The notes under the pieces: model-generated | Database searches by the model: none | What the model was told of the DNA's origin: nothing | What the model saw: only the letters and a program-made list of their open reading frames with translations | Assembly: GCA_016794525.1 (NCBI GenBank) | Contig: JAEUJY010000001.1 | Location: 20,136-84,135, forward strand | Origin: Myxococcales bacterium | Lineage (GTDB): Bacteria; Myxococcota_A; Polyangia; Haliangiales; Haliangiaceae | Reading direction: 5' to 3' | DNA: 64,000 nt | Made by a program: the position numbers and the translations under genes | Shown: one piece after another, positions 30,095-39,447 of the stretch | Position numbering within the stretch: position 1 is the stretch's first letter | Layout: every line of letters starts with the position of its first letter

Positions 30095-31234
30095 TCACGG
30101 TGGCGCGCAGGCGGCGCCGCGGCCGAGTTGACGGAGCGCGCGACAGCGGAGCGCGCGCGTCTCGGTGATCAGCGCGTGGGCCGGCCAGCGCGCGAGCATC
30201 TGGTCGGCCAGGGTCAGCGCGGCCTCGGGCGCCGAGCGCGCGTCGAGATCGATCCGGATCGCCTCGACCAGCGCGATCGGCGACCAGGTGGGGTCGCCGG
30301 CGGCGGCGATGTCGAGGCACGCGGTCCGCGCCGCGTCGGCCTGGCCCTGCGCGCGCAGCAGCCGCGCCCGGCGCCAGCGCTCGTTGAGCGGCACCGGTGA
30401 GGGGGCGGTCGCGCCGGCGTCGATCGGCGGCGGGGCCGTCGACGGATCGCGCGGCGAGGACGACGCGTCGATCGCCACCGCGGCGTCGGTGGAGGGCGGC
30501 GGGGGCGCGGCGGAGGCCGCGTCGGAGGTGGGCGCGGCGGCGTCGGGGGCGAGCGCGACGGCGTCGGGTGGCGTCGTCGCGGTCGGCGCCGTGGTGTCAG
30601 TCGGCGCGGGGACGTCGGGCGCGAACCCGCGCGGCGCGGGCAGCGCGCGCAGCTGCGCCGCGGCGCCGCTCCCGAGGGTCCGGCCGGCGCGGCCGTCGGG
30701 CCACCACGCGCCGGCGGCGACCGCGTGCGCGCCGTCGGCGGCGATCACCTGCACCGTGCCCTCGTGGACGCGCACGGTCGCCCCGCGCTCGTCGACCGCG
30801 ACGGTGAACACCGTGCCGGTCGCGGTCGCCTCGACGTCGGCGCCGCGCAGCGCGAGCCGGTGCGGGCGGGCGCCGGGCCACAGCCGCGCGGTCACGGCGC
30901 CGCGCTCGACCACCACGACGGTGTGGTCGCCGTCGGCCGCCGCCACCGCGTAGCGCCCGCCCGGCGAGACCGCGATCGCCACGCGGTCGCCGATCGCCAC
31001 CACCGCCGCCGGCGGCGGGGCGGCGCGGCGCGGCCACGCCAGCAGCACCACCGCCGCCAGCGCGAGCGCGAGGCCGGCGCCCACGGCGACCCGGGGCCAC
31101 CACGCGCGCGGCGCGACCGCGCGCTCGTGCGCTGCGCGCGTGGCGGCGGTCACCGCGGCGGCCGCCAGCTCCGGACGCACCTCGGCCTGGCGCGCGCGCG
31201 CCAGCAGGTGATCGAGATCGCGTCCGGCGCTCAC
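30095..31234 (-). CDS. FecR-domain membrane protein, probable anti-sigma/sensor
   Basis: 379 residues. A short cytoplasmic N-terminus (1-43) precedes one membrane helix (about 48-67, VAVGAGLALALAAVVLLAW). A FecR-like beta domain follows (about 75-195; AVVVIERG-type strands, LRGADVEATATGTVFTVAVDERGATVRVHEGTVQVI), then a long Thr/Pro/Asp/Ala linker and a C-terminal helical repeat of TPR type. The GTG overlaps the stop of the ECF sigma gene (GTGA). By analogy with FecI-FecR pairs it should hold or release the sigma factor in response to an envelope signal. Confidence 0.85.
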   Translation of the reverse strand: MSAGRDLDHLLARARQAEVRPELAAAAVTAATRAAHERAVAPRAWWPRVAVGAGLALALAAVVLLAWPRRAAPPPAAVVAIGDRVAIAVSPGGRYAVAAADGDHTVVVVERGAVTARLWPGARPHRLALRGADVEATATGTVFTVAVDERGATVRVHEGTVQVIAADGAHAVAAGAWWPDGRAGRTLGSGAAAQLRALPAPRGFAPDVPAPTDTTAPTATTPPDAVALAPDAAAPTSDAASAAPPPPSTDAAVAIDASSSPRDPSTAPPPIDAGATAPSPVPLNERWRRARLLRAQGQADAARTACLDIAAAGDPTWSPIALVEAIRIDLDARSAPEAALTLADQMLARWPAHALITETRALRCRALRQLGRGAACAPP

Positions 31235-31821
31235 GGCTCCACCTTGGTTAGAGGCCGCGGGGCGGCCGGGCTCGTCAAAGTTTCGTCACCGTGGCGCGCG
31301 AGGTACGCCTCCAGCTCGGCCCGCGCGTGGCGGAAGCGGCTGGCGGCGGTGTTGGCGAACGTGCCGAGCGCGCGCCCGGCCTCGGCCGCGGTCAGCTCGA
31401 AGATGCCCATCAGCACGAAGGCCTCACGCTTCTTCGGGTCGAGCGCGGCCAGCGCCCGCCGCATCACCGCCAGCTCGGCCGCGCCGGTCTGGTCGACGTC
31501 GAACACCGCGACCTCGACGTCCTCACCGCCCCCGGGGTGGCGCGCGTCACGGCGTCGCTGGCGTCGGGCGGTCCGCATCGCGATCGTGATCGCCCAGGTG
31601 CGCGGGCTGGCGTCGCCGCGGAACCCGGGCAGCGCGCGGTGCAGCGCGATCATCGTCTCTTGCACGGCGTCGTCGATGGCGGGGCCGGCGCCGAGGATGA
31701 AGTGGATCTGCTTGCGGACGACGACGTAGAGCGCGCGCAGCAGCTCGGCGGTCGCGGCCGCGTCGCCAGCCTGGGCCCGGCGCGCGAGCGCGGCGAGCTG
31801 TTCGGGCGGGACCGGCGCCAT
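31231..31821 (-). CDS. ECF-type RNA polymerase sigma factor
   Basis: 196 residues. The sigma-2 region is at about 15-85 (LRALYVVVRKQIHFILG, then DDAVQETMIALHRALPGFRGDA, then WAITIAMRTARRQRRR). The sigma-4 region is at about 115-170 (LAALDPKKREAFVLMGIFELTAAEAGRALGTFANTAASRFRHARAEL). ATG 31821 is chosen because sigma-2 follows directly. Operon with the FecR-domain protein (overlapping start/stop), the usual sigma/anti-sigma layout. Confidence 0.9.
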   Translation of the reverse strand: MAPVPPEQLAALARRAQAGDAAATAELLRALYVVVRKQIHFILGAGPAIDDAVQETMIALHRALPGFRGDASPRTWAITIAMRTARRQRRRDARHPGGGEDVEVAVFDVDQTGAAELAVMRRALAALDPKKREAFVLMGIFELTAAEAGRALGTFANTAASRFRHARAELEAYLARHGDETLTSPAAPRPLTKVEP

Positions 31822-31914
31822 CGCGGTGGTGTATGACCCACGCGCGCGCCGCGATCGAGCGCCGCGCTCAAGAATGTTTGACGAGCGCGGCCGCGGGCCG
31901 GCCACTCATCACCC

Positions 31915-32790
31915 ATGAAGCTCGTGCACGTCCTCGCCGCCCTGCTGGCGGCCCCCGCGATCGCGACCGCGCAGCCCGCCGCGCCGGCGCCCCCCGCCGC
32001 CCCGGCCTCGCCGCGCGAGGCGTTCCTCGAGCAGCGGGTGATCGAGGAGCTCGCCGCCGACGGCATCGTCCTGGCGCGGCTCGACGTCGTGCTGGCGCTG
32101 ACCCCCGACGGCGACGCGCTGGTGATCGCGCTGGTCGATCCCGCGACCGGGCAGGCGCGCGCGTCGACCCGGCTGCCGCAGGTGCCGACCGATCGCGACG
32201 CGGCGGTCGCGACCGTGACCCAGGTCGCGGCCACGCTGGCCACCCAGGTCGCGGCCGCGGCGCCGCCCGCGGGGCCCGCGGACGTGCCACCGGCCGATCC
32301 GCCCGCGCCGCCCGCCACCGCGCTGCGGATCCCGCGGCGGCTGGTGGCGCTCGAGGGCGGGATGACGTCGTCGGACTTCCTGAGCGCGGGCGTGGCCGCC
32401 TACCCGATCCCGGCGATCGCGATCGAGGGCTGGATCGGGCCGACCGAGCTGTGGGGCACGCGGGGCTTCGCGGTCGCGTACACGCACCCGGTCCTCCGCT
32501 GGCGGCAGCGGTCGACGACGCTGCTCGGCGGCGTCGCCGGCGTGGCCGAGCTGCGCGTCGGCGGCGGCCTCGGGCTCAAGACGTTCGCGTCGTGCGTGTT
32601 CTTCTGCGTCGACGGCGACGCGGTCGACGCGTTCGCGCGGGTCGAGGCGACCAAGTTCGTCACGCCGCACGTCGGCGGGCAGATGGTCCTCGACGCCGGC
32701 GTCAGCCGGATCGATCCCGACGACGAGGGCGCCGCCGCCGAGCTGTACCCGTTCGTCGGCTTCCGCGTCGGCCTGGTGTTCGGGCTGTGA
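31915..32790 (+). CDS. exported hypothetical protein, outer-membrane-like
   Basis: 291 residues. A signal peptide ends AIATAQP (about residue 20). A Pro/Ala segment and a small alpha/beta region (ARLDVVLALTPDGDALVIALVDPATGQA) come first. A second Pro-rich linker at about 118-140 leads to about 150 residues of alternating strands ending in VGFRVGLVFGL, an aromatic/hydrophobic C-terminal strand like those of beta-barrel outer-membrane proteins. Function unknown. Its stop overlaps the start of the metallo-beta-lactamase lipoprotein (GTGA), so the two form an operon divergent from the ECF sigma gene. Confidence 0.75.
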   Translation: MKLVHVLAALLAAPAIATAQPAAPAPPAAPASPREAFLEQRVIEELAADGIVLARLDVVLALTPDGDALVIALVDPATGQARASTRLPQVPTDRDAAVATVTQVAATLATQVAAAAPPAGPADVPPADPPAPPATALRIPRRLVALEGGMTSSDFLSAGVAAYPIPAIAIEGWIGPTELWGTRGFAVAYTHPVLRWRQRSTTLLGGVAGVAELRVGGGLGLKTFASCVFFCVDGDAVDAFARVEATKFVTPHVGGQMVLDAGVSRIDPDDEGAAAELYPFVGFRVGLVFGL

Positions 32791-34052
32791 CCGCCGGCGG
32801 GCACCCCGACCTGCGGCGGGCGCTCCCCGCGGCCTGCCTGCTCGCGGTCGCCGCGTGCGGGACCCACGGCGGCGCCACCCGCGCCGACGCGCCGCCGCCC
32901 GCCGACGCCGCGGCCGTGATCGACGCCGCGGTCGACGCCGCCCCGTGCCCGCCGCTGCCGGCGCCGCCCACTACGCGCCTGCGGCCGACGCCGGGCGAGC
33001 TGTTCTACGCCCAGCTCGGCCTCGGCGGCCTGAGCATCGGCGAGGCCGCCGTGCTGATCGGCCCCGACGGCACGGTCGTGCTGATCGACGTCGGCAACGA
33101 CAGCCACGACGACGACGTGGCCGCCGCGCTGACCGAGCTCACCGCCGCCGCCGCCGTCGACCACATCGTCATCACCCACTTCCACGCCGACCACGGCGAC
33201 GGCCTGGCCGGCCTGCTCGGGCGGATCACGCTGCGCGGCACGATCGTGCACCGCGGCCTCACCGATCTGACCGACGCGGCCAACGCCGCGACGATCGCCG
33301 CGGTCTGCGCCGCCGGCCACGGCGCGCCGCTGTGCACCAGCGCCGCCGCGCCGCCGTGCGCGCCGGCGAGCTGGACCGGCACCTACCCGGCGACCGCGTG
33401 CCCCGGGCTCGGCGGCGGGCTCGCCCTCGGCGCCGACGCCGCGCTGACCTTCGTCGCCGCCGACGGCGTCATCGCCGGCGAGCGCTTCGCCGACGTCGTC
33501 GGCCCGATCCGCACCAGCGACTCCAACGGCGAGAACGCCCGCAGCGTCGTCGCGCTGCTCCGGGTGGGGCGGTTCCGGATGCTCCTGGCCGGCGACCTCA
33601 CCGGCGGCGGCTCCGACACCGACGACGTCGAGGGCTTCTACGCGCCGCGGCTGGCCGCGGTCGGCGTCGACGCGGGCGGCGTCGACGTGCTGCACCTCGG
33701 CCACCACGGCCGCGACACGTCGAGCAACGCGACCTGGGCCGATCGGCTGCTGCCGGCCGACGGCGCCGACCGCAACGCGGTCATGGGCATCAGCACGGCG
33801 CACCTGAACTCGCCGCACGCGGCGGTGCTGGCGACGATCGTCGGCGGTGGCCGCCTCGGCGCGGGCCGGGCGTGGACCACCCGCGTCGCCACCGGCGGCG
33901 CCACCTCGCCGGCGCTGGTCGACGCCCGCGGCGGGCGCGTCGTCGTGGCGACGCTCGATCGCGGCGCGGCGTACGTCGTCCAGGCGATCGATCCCGCCGG
34001 GGCGGTGATCGCCAGCCAGGTCTTCCGCAGCGTCGGCGCCTGCGCGCGCTGA
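32787..34052 (+). CDS. metallo-beta-lactamase-fold lipoprotein (ComEC-like hydrolase domain)
   Basis: 421 residues; GTG start overlapping the previous stop. The signal peptide ends VAAC, followed by a DAPPPADAAAVIDAAVDA linker. The metallo-beta-lactamase core has HFHADHGDG (zinc ligands), LLAGD (MBL motif) and a late LHLGHHGRDTSSN. This set is that of the extracellular hydrolase domain of ComEC/Rec2-type and related nucleases. Cysteines in the middle (CAAGHGAPLCTSAAAPPC) suggest a disulfide-stabilised insert. Probably a surface-anchored hydrolase, perhaps acting on nucleic acid; substrate inferred only from fold. Confidence 0.85.
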   Translation: MTAGGHPDLRRALPAACLLAVAACGTHGGATRADAPPPADAAAVIDAAVDAAPCPPLPAPPTTRLRPTPGELFYAQLGLGGLSIGEAAVLIGPDGTVVLIDVGNDSHDDDVAAALTELTAAAAVDHIVITHFHADHGDGLAGLLGRITLRGTIVHRGLTDLTDAANAATIAAVCAAGHGAPLCTSAAAPPCAPASWTGTYPATACPGLGGGLALGADAALTFVAADGVIAGERFADVVGPIRTSDSNGENARSVVALLRVGRFRMLLAGDLTGGGSDTDDVEGFYAPRLAAVGVDAGGVDVLHLGHHGRDTSSNATWADRLLPADGADRNAVMGISTAHLNSPHAAVLATIVGGGRLGAGRAWTTRVATGGATSPALVDARGGRVVVATLDRGAAYVVQAIDPAGAVIASQVFRSVGACAR

Positions 34053-34143
34053 CGGCGCCGCGCGCCGCGCGCCGCTCAGCGCCTGTCAGTCTTCGGGCGA
34101 GCACCGACCAACGCGCCAGGCGTCTCGCGTCCGGGTGGGAGGC

Positions 34144-34190
34144 TCGGCGGGGACCTGGCCCCACCGAGGGAGGTGCGGCGACGCACCTCC
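34144..34190. terminator. double hairpin between convergent genes
   Basis: Hairpin 1: TCGG-c-GGGG (34144-34152), loop acctgg, CCCC-a-CCGA (34159-34167). Hairpin 2: GGAGGTGCG (34169-34177), GCGA tetraloop, CGCACCTCC (34182-34190). They sit between the stops at 34052 and 34197 and can serve both strands. Confidence 0.65.
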
Positions 34191-34196
34191 TGGAAC

Positions 34197-34703
34197 TCAG
34201 GCGAGCGGCAGGTGGCCGATGAACACCGTCTTGCCGAGCTCGACGCCGTTGTTGCGCAGGATCGAGTAGGCCGTGACGATGTGGAAGTGGAAGTTGGGCA
34301 GCGCGAGGTGATCGAGGTAGTCGCCGCCGCGCATGCCCTTGCCGCCCATCCACTCGTGGGCGCAGCGCCGCTCCTCGGCACCCTCGAAGTCTTCGCGGGT
34401 GAAGGTCGCGAGGTAGTCCTTGCAGGTGCGGATGCGCTGGCGCAGCTCGGCCATCGTCTTCTCGGTGTCCGGGTGCGACGGCGGCGGCTTGCCGGTCATC
34501 TTGGCGACCGTGTACTTGGCCTGGTCGCACGCGGCCTGGATCTGCCCGCGCAGCGGGTACTGATCGAGCGCGAGCCGGCTCTCGACCCACAGCTCGGGAT
34601 CGAACTTCTTGGCCTCGGCGTGGGCGACCGCGCGATCGAGCCAGCCCTCGAGGTTGGTCAGGTACTTGGTGAAGATCGGGACGGTGGCGTCGTAGAGGTT
34701 CAT
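34197..34703 (-). CDS. DUF1993-family protein
   Basis: 168 residues from ATG 34703, set by TAGCAT 7 bp upstream. The helical-bundle protein matches DUF1993: MNLYDATVPIFTKYLTNLEGWLDRAVAHAEAKKFD at the N-terminus, LPLRGQ-like QYPLRGQIQAACDQAKYTVAKMTG, then an HFHIVTAYSILRNNGVELGK C-terminus. The family resembles DinB-like bundles and is of unknown function. Confidence 0.85.
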   Translation of the reverse strand: MNLYDATVPIFTKYLTNLEGWLDRAVAHAEAKKFDPELWVESRLALDQYPLRGQIQAACDQAKYTVAKMTGKPPPSHPDTEKTMAELRQRIRTCKDYLATFTREDFEGAEERRCAHEWMGGKGMRGGDYLDHLALPNFHFHIVTAYSILRNNGVELGKTVFIGHLPLA

Positions 34704-34710
34704 CGCCGCG

Positions 34711-34716
34711 ATGCTA
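34711..34716 (-). promoter_or_regulatory. -10 element TAGCAT, leaderless type
   Basis: Minus-strand TAGCAT ends 7 bp before ATG 34703. Confidence 0.5.
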
Positions 34717-34779
34717 CGCCCGATCGTCGCGCCGGCGGGCGCGCAAGGTAACTTCACGTCCGCCGGCGCGCGCGCACGC

Positions 34780-34785
34780 TATCGT
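34780..34785 (+). promoter_or_regulatory. -10 element TATCGT, leaderless type
   Basis: TATCGT ends 6 bp before ATG 34792 of the ferredoxin gene and excludes the longer frame that would start at 34711. Confidence 0.5.
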
Positions 34786-34791
34786 GGCGCG

Positions 34792-35145
34792 ATGGACGAC
34801 GCCGCGTCGCCGCGCAGCAAGGACCCCGCCAAGGCGCGCCGCGCCGCCGCCGATCCGGCCCGGCCCGGCGAGCGGTGCCGGGCGCCGGCGGGCGCCTACC
34901 TGCCGGTCATCGATCACGCCCGCTGTGAGGGCAAGCGCGACTGCGTGCAGGTGTGCCCGTACGGCGTGTTCGAGGTGCGGCGCATCGACGACGCCGACTT
35001 CGCGCGGCTCGGCGTGCTGGCCAAGCTGAAGAGCGTCGCCCACCGCCGCCAGACCGCCTACGCGGTCGCGGCCGACGCCTGTCGCGCGTGCGGCCTGTGC
35101 GTCGTGGCGTGCCCCGAGGACGCGATCACGCTGACGCGGCGGTGA
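34792..35145 (+). CDS. ferredoxin, two [4Fe-4S] clusters
   Basis: 117 residues. A charged N-terminal tail (1-30) precedes a dicluster ferredoxin fold. The first motif is CEGKRDCVQVCPYGVFEV and the second is CRACGLCVVACPEDAI (CxxCxxCxxxCP). The first motif has five residues between the first two cysteines instead of two, as in a known ferredoxin subgroup. Soluble electron carrier; partner not identifiable here. Confidence 0.88.
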   Translation: MDDAASPRSKDPAKARRAAADPARPGERCRAPAGAYLPVIDHARCEGKRDCVQVCPYGVFEVRRIDDADFARLGVLAKLKSVAHRRQTAYAVAADACRACGLCVVACPEDAITLTRR

Positions 35146-35148
35146 GCC

Positions 35149-38100
35149 TCAGCGGCTGGCCCAGTCGTTCGGCGCGCCGACCGGCCCCGGCCACTCGGTC
35201 GCGGCCCAGGCGCGGAGGTCGTCGACGTAGCCGCCGCGGACGCCGGCGATCGCGCGCAGCAGCGGCACCGTCAACCACAGGTCGTGCGCGTGGGTCAGGC
35301 TGCCCGTCGGGAACCAGGTGTCGGACGGCCCCGGCGTGGTCACGGCCGAGAGGTCGGTCTCGGCCAGATCGAGCTTCCACCAGGTCTCGCGGTCGTTGTC
35401 CGTGTCGGGCTGGAAGCGCGGCCACGTGTACCCGACCACCTCGAAGCCATCGGTCACGTCGTCGAAGGCGATCAGGAACGCCTCGGTCACCTTGGCGCGC
35501 AGCTGCGGCTCGGTCACGTCGAGGTGGTCGAGCTCGGTGAGCAGCTCGACGCGGTCGACGCGGCCGCGCCAGTTGGAGATCAGCAGCCGCGGGCTCACCT
35601 CGCGCATGGCCCAGCCGGTCAGCGCCGCGCCCTTGCCGTTGTCGCGCATCTGGTACGCCTTCATCATCGTCGCGAGGTAGCGGACCGGCTCCCACGGCGA
35701 CGGACAGGCGATCCGGCACACGCTGCCGCCCGCGGTCAGCGTGGCGCGGGGCAGGTCGTCGACGTGGATCAGCGCGTACGGCCAGTCGACCGGGTCGACC
35801 GACGACGTCGTCGTGACGCTGGGGTGCCGGTTGCGCGCCCCCGCGTTGAGGATCATCTGCAGGTGGTACCAGGCGGTCGAGTCGTAGTCGCCCTTGAGCG
35901 GGCTGTGGGCCGCGTCGACGATCGTCGCCGGGCACGCGGTCGTCGTGCACACGTCGTGGTTGGCGTGGATCGCGAGCTGTGGCTCGAAGTCGTTGCGGTC
36001 GGCGGCCATGATGTGCGGCGCCAGCGGGAACACCACCTGGTGCGCCGCCATCGGCCACGACAGCACCTCGCCGTCGATCTGCGCGTTGGGCGGCGGCGTC
36101 ACGAAGACCTGGCGGCCGACGCCCTCGAGCTGGTTGGCCTGCAGCTGCTCCCAGTACTTGACCGCGACCCACTGCGCGAGGCTGCGCTTGGTCAGCTCCA
36201 TGCTGGTGCCGCGCAGCACCGCGGCGTCGAGCGTCGGGCTGCGGGTGGCGCGGTAGTTGGTGCCGTCGGCGGGGCAGGCCTGGCCGCCCGCGGCGGCGCT
36301 GTTCATCCACGTGCACTGCGCGCCGACGAACTGCTGCGCGCTCTCGGTGAGCGTCCCCAGCGCGTAGGGCAGGGCGGCCACCGCCAGCGGATCGCCGTGG
36401 TCGAGCGCCGCGAGCTGGGCCGCGAGGACCGCGTAGGCCTGGGCCGGGTTGGTGCTGCCGGCGATGCGGCAGGTGGCGCCGTACAGCGTCACCAGCGCCG
36501 GCGCGGCGCCGGTGATCGTGACGACCACGTCGTCGGCGCCGTCGCGATCGAGGTCGGCGACCGCCAGCTTGCCGGGCGCGCCGGCCAGCGCCTGCGTCAG
36601 CGGCGTCGTGAAGGCGCCGTGCCCGTCGCCGTGCAGGACGACGATCGCGTTGGCGGTGCGCCGCGCGATCACGACGTCGAGATCGTGGTCGTCGTCGACG
36701 TCACCGAGCGCCACGTCGGTCGCGGGGCCGCCGATCGCGCTGGGCGCGGCGACGCTGAACCCGGTCGCGGTGCGGCGCACCACCGTCAGCGAGCCGCCGC
36801 CGCCGGCGTTGGCCACGACGAGATCCAGCCGGCCGTCGCCGTCGACGTCGCCGATCGCGACCGCCTGCGGGCTGGTGCCGGCGCCGACGCCGATCGCGAT
36901 CGCGGCGGCGAAGCTGCCGTTGCCCAGGCCGGGCAGGATCCGCACCTGGTTGGCGCTGGCGTTCACGACCACCACGTCGAGCAGGCCGTCGCCGGTGACG
37001 TCGGCCGCCGCCACGTCGACCGGGTTGGTGCCGCCGGCGATCGGCTGCGCGGGGCCGAGCGCGCCGGCGGCGCCGAGGTGGATCGCGGTGAGGTTGTTCG
37101 CGGTGGCCGCCGCGACCACGTCGAGCGCGCCGTCGCGGTTCCAGTCGCCGGTCGCCAGCGCCTGGGGCGCGCCGACGGTGGCGCGCGACGCACCCGGGCC
37201 GAAGCTGCCGTGGCCGTCGCTGGGCAGGCTCCACAGCGCGCCGGGGAGCGCGCTGGCGCCGACGATCAGATCGTCGTCGCCGTCGCCGTCGAGATCGCCG
37301 GAGGTGCCCACCGTCGGGCTGATCGCCGGTTGCGAGACGTAGATTGTCTGCGCGCCGCCGAGCCCGGCGCTGCCGCCGCGGACCAGCCACAACCGCAGCG
37401 CCGCCGGCAGCGCGACCAGCGCGTCGAGGTAGCCGTCGTGGTCGACGTCGCGCACGTCGAGGCCGCCGGGGGCGCCGAGCAGCGCGGTCGTCGTCGTGCG
37501 GGTCGCGTCGAACGCGCCGGTGCCGGCGTCCCACGCGCACGCGCCCCACAGATCGAGCGGGTGGATCTCGGGCAGCCACGAGTTCCAGTCGGGGAGCTGG
37601 ATCGCGGTGGGGAGCTGGCGGAGGTTGGTGGTGCGCGCCGGCAGCGGCGTCGTCGCGATGCCGCGGACGTTGTCGGCCATGCGCTGCGGATCGGTGAAGC
37701 CGTCGGGGAACAGCTGCGGCAACAGCGCCCCGGTCTCGGGCTGGACCGCGTCGACGCCGGCGCCGGCGGCCCAGCCGGCGAGCGCGTCGGGATCGGGGCC
37801 GGTGGCGAGGTTGCCGTCGAGGCCCGGGCCGGGCTGGTACGGCGGGTTCCATGGGCGGCCCAGCCGCGGCGCGGCGTTGGCGCGGACGTACGACGCGATC
37901 TGCTCGCCCTGCTCGCGGGTGAGCCCGTGGAAGACCGCGCGGCCGACGATCGACGCGTTCGAGAACGCGAAGTACTCGAGGTCGCGGCCGTCCTCGGCGT
38001 GGCAGTCGGCGCACGCCGCGACGATGCGGTGGTGGGTCGGCTGCGAGTCGCTCCACAACAGGTCGCGGCGCCGCCACAGCGCCTCGCCGGCGGCGATCTC

Positions 38101-38749
38101 GGTCGGCCGCGGCGGCGAGCCACGCGTCGGGATCGTCGACAGGGAACGCCGGCAACAGGTCGGTGCCGGCGCTGGCGGCGCCCGCGCCGGTGCGCAGGTT
38201 GAGCTCGGTGATGCGGTACCCCGAGCCGGCGCCGTCGGTGCCGTTCCAGCGCAGCTCGAGCGTGTGGTCGCCGGCGGCGCGGCACGTGGGCCCGGTGCAC
38301 GACAGGGCCAGCGGGACCAGCACGCGCACGGTGCGGAAGCCGCCGCCGACGCCGCCGTAGACGCCGTCGAGGCCGATCGGCAGGGTGTGGGCGTTGTCGA
38401 GGTCGACCCAGGCGCCGCCGTCCCAGCGCACCGACGCCTCGGCGCCGCCGGTGAAGCCGTCGCGGCGGGCCAGGCCGTGCGCGCGCAGGTACAGCGCGGC
38501 GTCGTTGGGCGCCGCGGCGTCGAGGCGGATCGTCCGCGCGACCACCGCGGCCGGGTCGGGGACCGCGGGGTCGGCGGGGCTGTTGAGGCCCGCCGCGGTG
38601 TCCGGCATGACCTCGATCGGCAGCGTGACCGGCGGCGGCGTGCCGGCGTCGGGGGTGACCAGCGCGGATGGCGTGGTGGGGTCGGGGTCGACGCACGCCA
38701 GCGTCGCGCCGGCGGCGGCGAGCAGGAACCAGGTGGGACGGAGCAGCAT
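35149..38749 (-). CDS. c-type cytochrome/FG-GAP-repeat lipoprotein, interrupted by a frameshift
   Basis: Two overlapping frames together encode one protein of about 1199 residues. The first (ATG 38749) gives a lipoprotein signal ending ATLAC, a linker and a beta-rich region up to about VDDPDAWLAA. The second continues from about EIAAGEALWRRRDLLWSD to the TGA at 35149. The total span (3601 bp) is one base longer than a multiple of three, and the switch lies near 38098-38120. After the switch come a heme site CADCH (VAACADCHAEDG), then at least six FG-GAP/VCBS repeats (DLDGDGDDDLIVG, DWNRDGALDVVAA, DVTGDGLLDVVVV, DVDGDGRLDLVVA, DLDRDGADDVVV), then a ~400-residue C-terminal region. Either a sequencing error, a broken gene or a real +1 shift; the first is most likely. 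Confidence 0.75.
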
Positions 38750-38772
38750 CCGCGGCGGTACAGCAAGCGACG

Positions 38773-38835
38773 CGCCAGGCGGGAGCGCGCGCCTGGCGTC
38801 GTCGTCGTGGCGTCACCGGGACGTCGACGTCCCGG
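38773..38835. terminator. hairpin plus 20-bp palindrome in the 38750-38880 gap
   Basis: CGCCAGGCG (38773-38781) pairs with CGCCTGGCG (38790-38798), 8-base loop. CCGGGACGTC-GACGTCCCGG (38816-38835) is a perfect palindrome. Both lie after the stop of the minus-strand gene at 38881 and before the cytochrome gene. Confidence 0.5.
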
Positions 38836-38880
38836 CGGGGCGGGCCGCGCGGGATCTGGCGGTGCCAGGGGCCGTCGCGC

Positions 38881-39447
38881 TCAGGCGCGGGCGCCGCGCG
38901 CGTCGCAGGCGAACCACAGCACCAGCCGCGGCGGGCGGCGGCCGTCGTCGAGCATCGCCGGGCCGAGGAACAGGCCGGGCGCGACCTCGCGCAGCTCGTC
39001 GCGGATCATCCGGATCGGCCGCGGGTTGGGCGCCTGATCGTAGTCGAGGAAGATGCACGGGCGGCCGTCGATCGCCGACGGCTCGACCTTGGTCGCGAAC
39101 GGGAACCAGCGCTTGCCGTCGCCGAGCCGCACGCGGTTGATGCCGCGGCCCCGGGCGTCGTCCTCGGCGGCGAAGCTCTTGCCGGCCCACGGGAAGAACC
39201 GCGCCGCGGCCAGCGCGCGCACCGCGCGGCCGCGCAGCCCGTGGTCGAGGCCGCGGATCGCCAGCATCCGGCAGGTCGGGTTGCCGTCGAGGGCGGCCAG
39301 GCGGGCGGGCACCGATCCGCCGCGGTACACGGCGGTCAGCGCGGCGACGTCGAGCGCGGCCAGCTCGTCGAGTGTGGTCGGCCGAGCGGGCGTCGCGGCG
39401 GTGGTGACGGTGGCGGCGGACGCGGGCGCGGTGGCGGTGGTGGTCAT
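38881..39447 (-). CDS. conserved hypothetical protein coupled to TetR
   Basis: 188 residues, family not recognised. Thr/Ala-rich start, then DELAALDVAALTAVYRGGSVPARLAALDGNP and a beta-rich core with WAGKSF, WFPFATKVEPSAIDGRPCIFLDYD and NPRPIRMIRDELREVAPGLFLGPAM. The pattern suggests a ligand-binding beta barrel (lipocalin-like) but this is not certain. ATG overlaps the TetR stop (ATGA) and is preceded by AAGGA, so it is in the TetR operon and is presumably the regulated function. Confidence 0.75.
   Translation of the reverse strand: MTTTATAPASAATVTTAATPARPTTLDELAALDVAALTAVYRGGSVPARLAALDGNPTCRMLAIRGLDHGLRGRAVRALAAARFFPWAGKSFAAEDDARGRGINRVRLGDGKRWFPFATKVEPSAIDGRPCIFLDYDQAPNPRPIRMIRDELREVAPGLFLGPAMLDDGRRPPRLVLWFACDARGARA

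Noticed and set aside
31877..31882. TTGACG as a -35 for the gene at 31915
   Set aside because: No matching -10 at 16-18 bp; spacing to the only AT-containing hexamer is about 22 bp.
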